Shown here piece by piece: positions 22,159 to 22,752 of a DNA stretch of 22,752 bases. Origin of the DNA: Chordibacter sp038110535 (lineage in GTDB: Bacteria; Verrucomicrobiota; Verrucomicrobiia; Opitutales; Seribacteraceae); assembly GCA_038110535.1 (NCBI GenBank), contig JAYNJW010000030.1, forward strand, positions 1-22,752. Direction: 5' to 3'. How positions within the stretch are numbered: position 1 is the stretch's first letter; every line of letters begins with the position of its first letter. The notes below the pieces were generated by a model. The model ran no database searches, was not told the origin of the DNA, and was given only the letters and a program-made list of their open reading frames with translations. The translations under genes were made by a program, and so were the position numbers.

Positions 22159-22752
22159 AAGCCTAACAATCAGGACCAATCACAAGCTCCTGATCCTTTT
22201 TCTTACTTCTCTCAGTTTCCTACTTTGTGGATGTTTGCCGGAAAGTCCTGATCGAATCGAACCCAATGCTTTTTTTGAGGAGTTATCCAATCAAAACATT
22301 TTCCCCAAACCTCTCAATCCCGTAAATTTTCCTGAACTTAAAAATTTCGCAACCGGTTATCCACTGCTAGGCGTCTACCAATCTAATCAAATAGAGTGGG
22401 CTCTGTTTGACCTCCCACTTTCTTATGATTTTGAAACCACGCTATCGCATGTATCGAATCAGAACTTACACATTGTGGCGGAGAAACAAATCCCTCTGTC
22501 TCTTTCTGAGCCTTTAAAAATTCTTTCTCCGCAGATAGGATATAAACAATTAGGAATATTTGCTTATCCACTTGGCATATGTTTGGTTTTTTCAATTTTC
22601 ATAACATTGGAACGCCTTTTTTCGCTTAGACGGGGGATAACTTTCCCCCGAAAAGTTGAAAAAGCACTCCTTGTTGGTGAATTTCCCAACAAGAAGTGGA
22701 AGCGAGGCTCAGCCGCCGAAAGAATTGTTCATGTTTCAGTCCATGAAAGAGC
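22151..22752 (+). CDS. Lipoprotein-like N-terminus joined to an ExbB/MotA-type membrane region (cut by window edge)
   Basis: The reading frame is open from the ATG at 22151 to the window edge (about 200 residues). A signal peptide with hydrophobic L-L-I-L-F-L-T-S-L-S-F-L ends in L-C-G-C at residues 25-28, a good lipobox. A periplasmic-looking domain of about 100 residues follows, then a membrane segment Y-P-L-G-I-C-L-V-F-S-I-F-I-T leading into L-E-R-L-F-S-L-R-R-G. The E-R-L-x2-L-R-R end of a first membrane helix is typical of TolQ/ExbB/MotA proton-channel proteins. The channel core would lie past the window edge. The first hydrophobic segment could instead be an ordinary signal peptide or signal anchor. 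Coupling to leuD is positional and need not mean shared function. Confidence 0.7.
   Translation, partial: MCKSLTIRTNHKLLILFLTSLSFLLCGCLPESPDRIEPNAFFEELSNQNIFPKPLNPVNFPELKNFATGYPLLGVYQSNQIEWALFDLPLSYDFETTLSHVSNQNLHIVAEKQIPLSLSEPLKILSPQIGYKQLGIFAYPLGICLVFSIFITLERLFSLRRGITFPRKVEKALLVGEFPNKKWKRGSAAERIVHVSVHER

Noticed and set aside
1..22752. CRISPR arrays, tRNA or rRNA genes, insertion sequences, prophage genes
   Set aside because: No regular short repeats, no cloverleaf or rRNA-like stretch, no transposase or integrase motif was found on either strand.

Overview
This is a flagellar gene region from a Gram-negative bacterium of about 40% GC. Its character (very divergent flagellin paralogues side by side, a Maf-type flagellin glycosyltransferase, a fliD-flgM-fliS cluster, then leuCD and an ExbB/MotA-like gene) would fit a marine Verrucomicrobiota of the Opitutia type. 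That placement is inference from gene content only. A run of exactly 100 N inside one gene shows a scaffolded draft or metagenome assembly.

Left part (1-13025), all on the minus strand: a flagellin array. There are six recognisable flagellin-family genes: a partial one at 1-635, a divergent cysteine-containing one at 1551-3014, a close pair at 3177-4160 and 5245-6267, one at 7949-8974, and a very large one at 10783-13025 broken by the gap. Between them lie intact but strongly diverged flagellin-like ORFs (6429-7208 and 9006-9824), a short N-terminal-like piece (10085-10414), a possible remnant (1132-1521), a small proline-rich ORF (7655-7903) and weak ORFs of unknown status (4163-4980). Several GC-rich inverted repeats separate the units. 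Two sigma28-like promoters with a shared pattern (TAAAG-N3-N11-N2-CGACTA) precede the 9006 and 10783 genes.

The three flagellin genes with a strong GGAGG ribosome site also carry a 5' leader hairpin whose loop is AAGGA(A/C/T). The stem covaries between the two close paralogues. This looks like the two-site CsrA control known for Bacillus hag, although no csrA or fliW is in the window.

Right part (13295-22752), all on the plus strand: an unknown gene coupled to a DUF115/Maf flagellin glycosyltransferase; a textbook sigma54 promoter; fliD (filament cap), a CsgG-like lipoprotein, a FlgM-like anti-sigma28 factor, fliS (flagellin chaperone) and a FlgN/FliT-like chaperone; a probable terminator; then leuC and leuD (isopropylmalate isomerase) and a partial lipoprotein/ExbB-like gene overlapping leuD.

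Together the flagellar genes would make, export, glycosylate and cap a filament built from several flagellins. The large flagellin and the FliD cap carry the same kind of small Y-x2-G-D/E-x-V module, resembling CBM5/12 carbohydrate-binding modules. The filament body and tip may therefore both bind a polysaccharide. This shared module and the CsrA-like leaders are the most interesting observations here.
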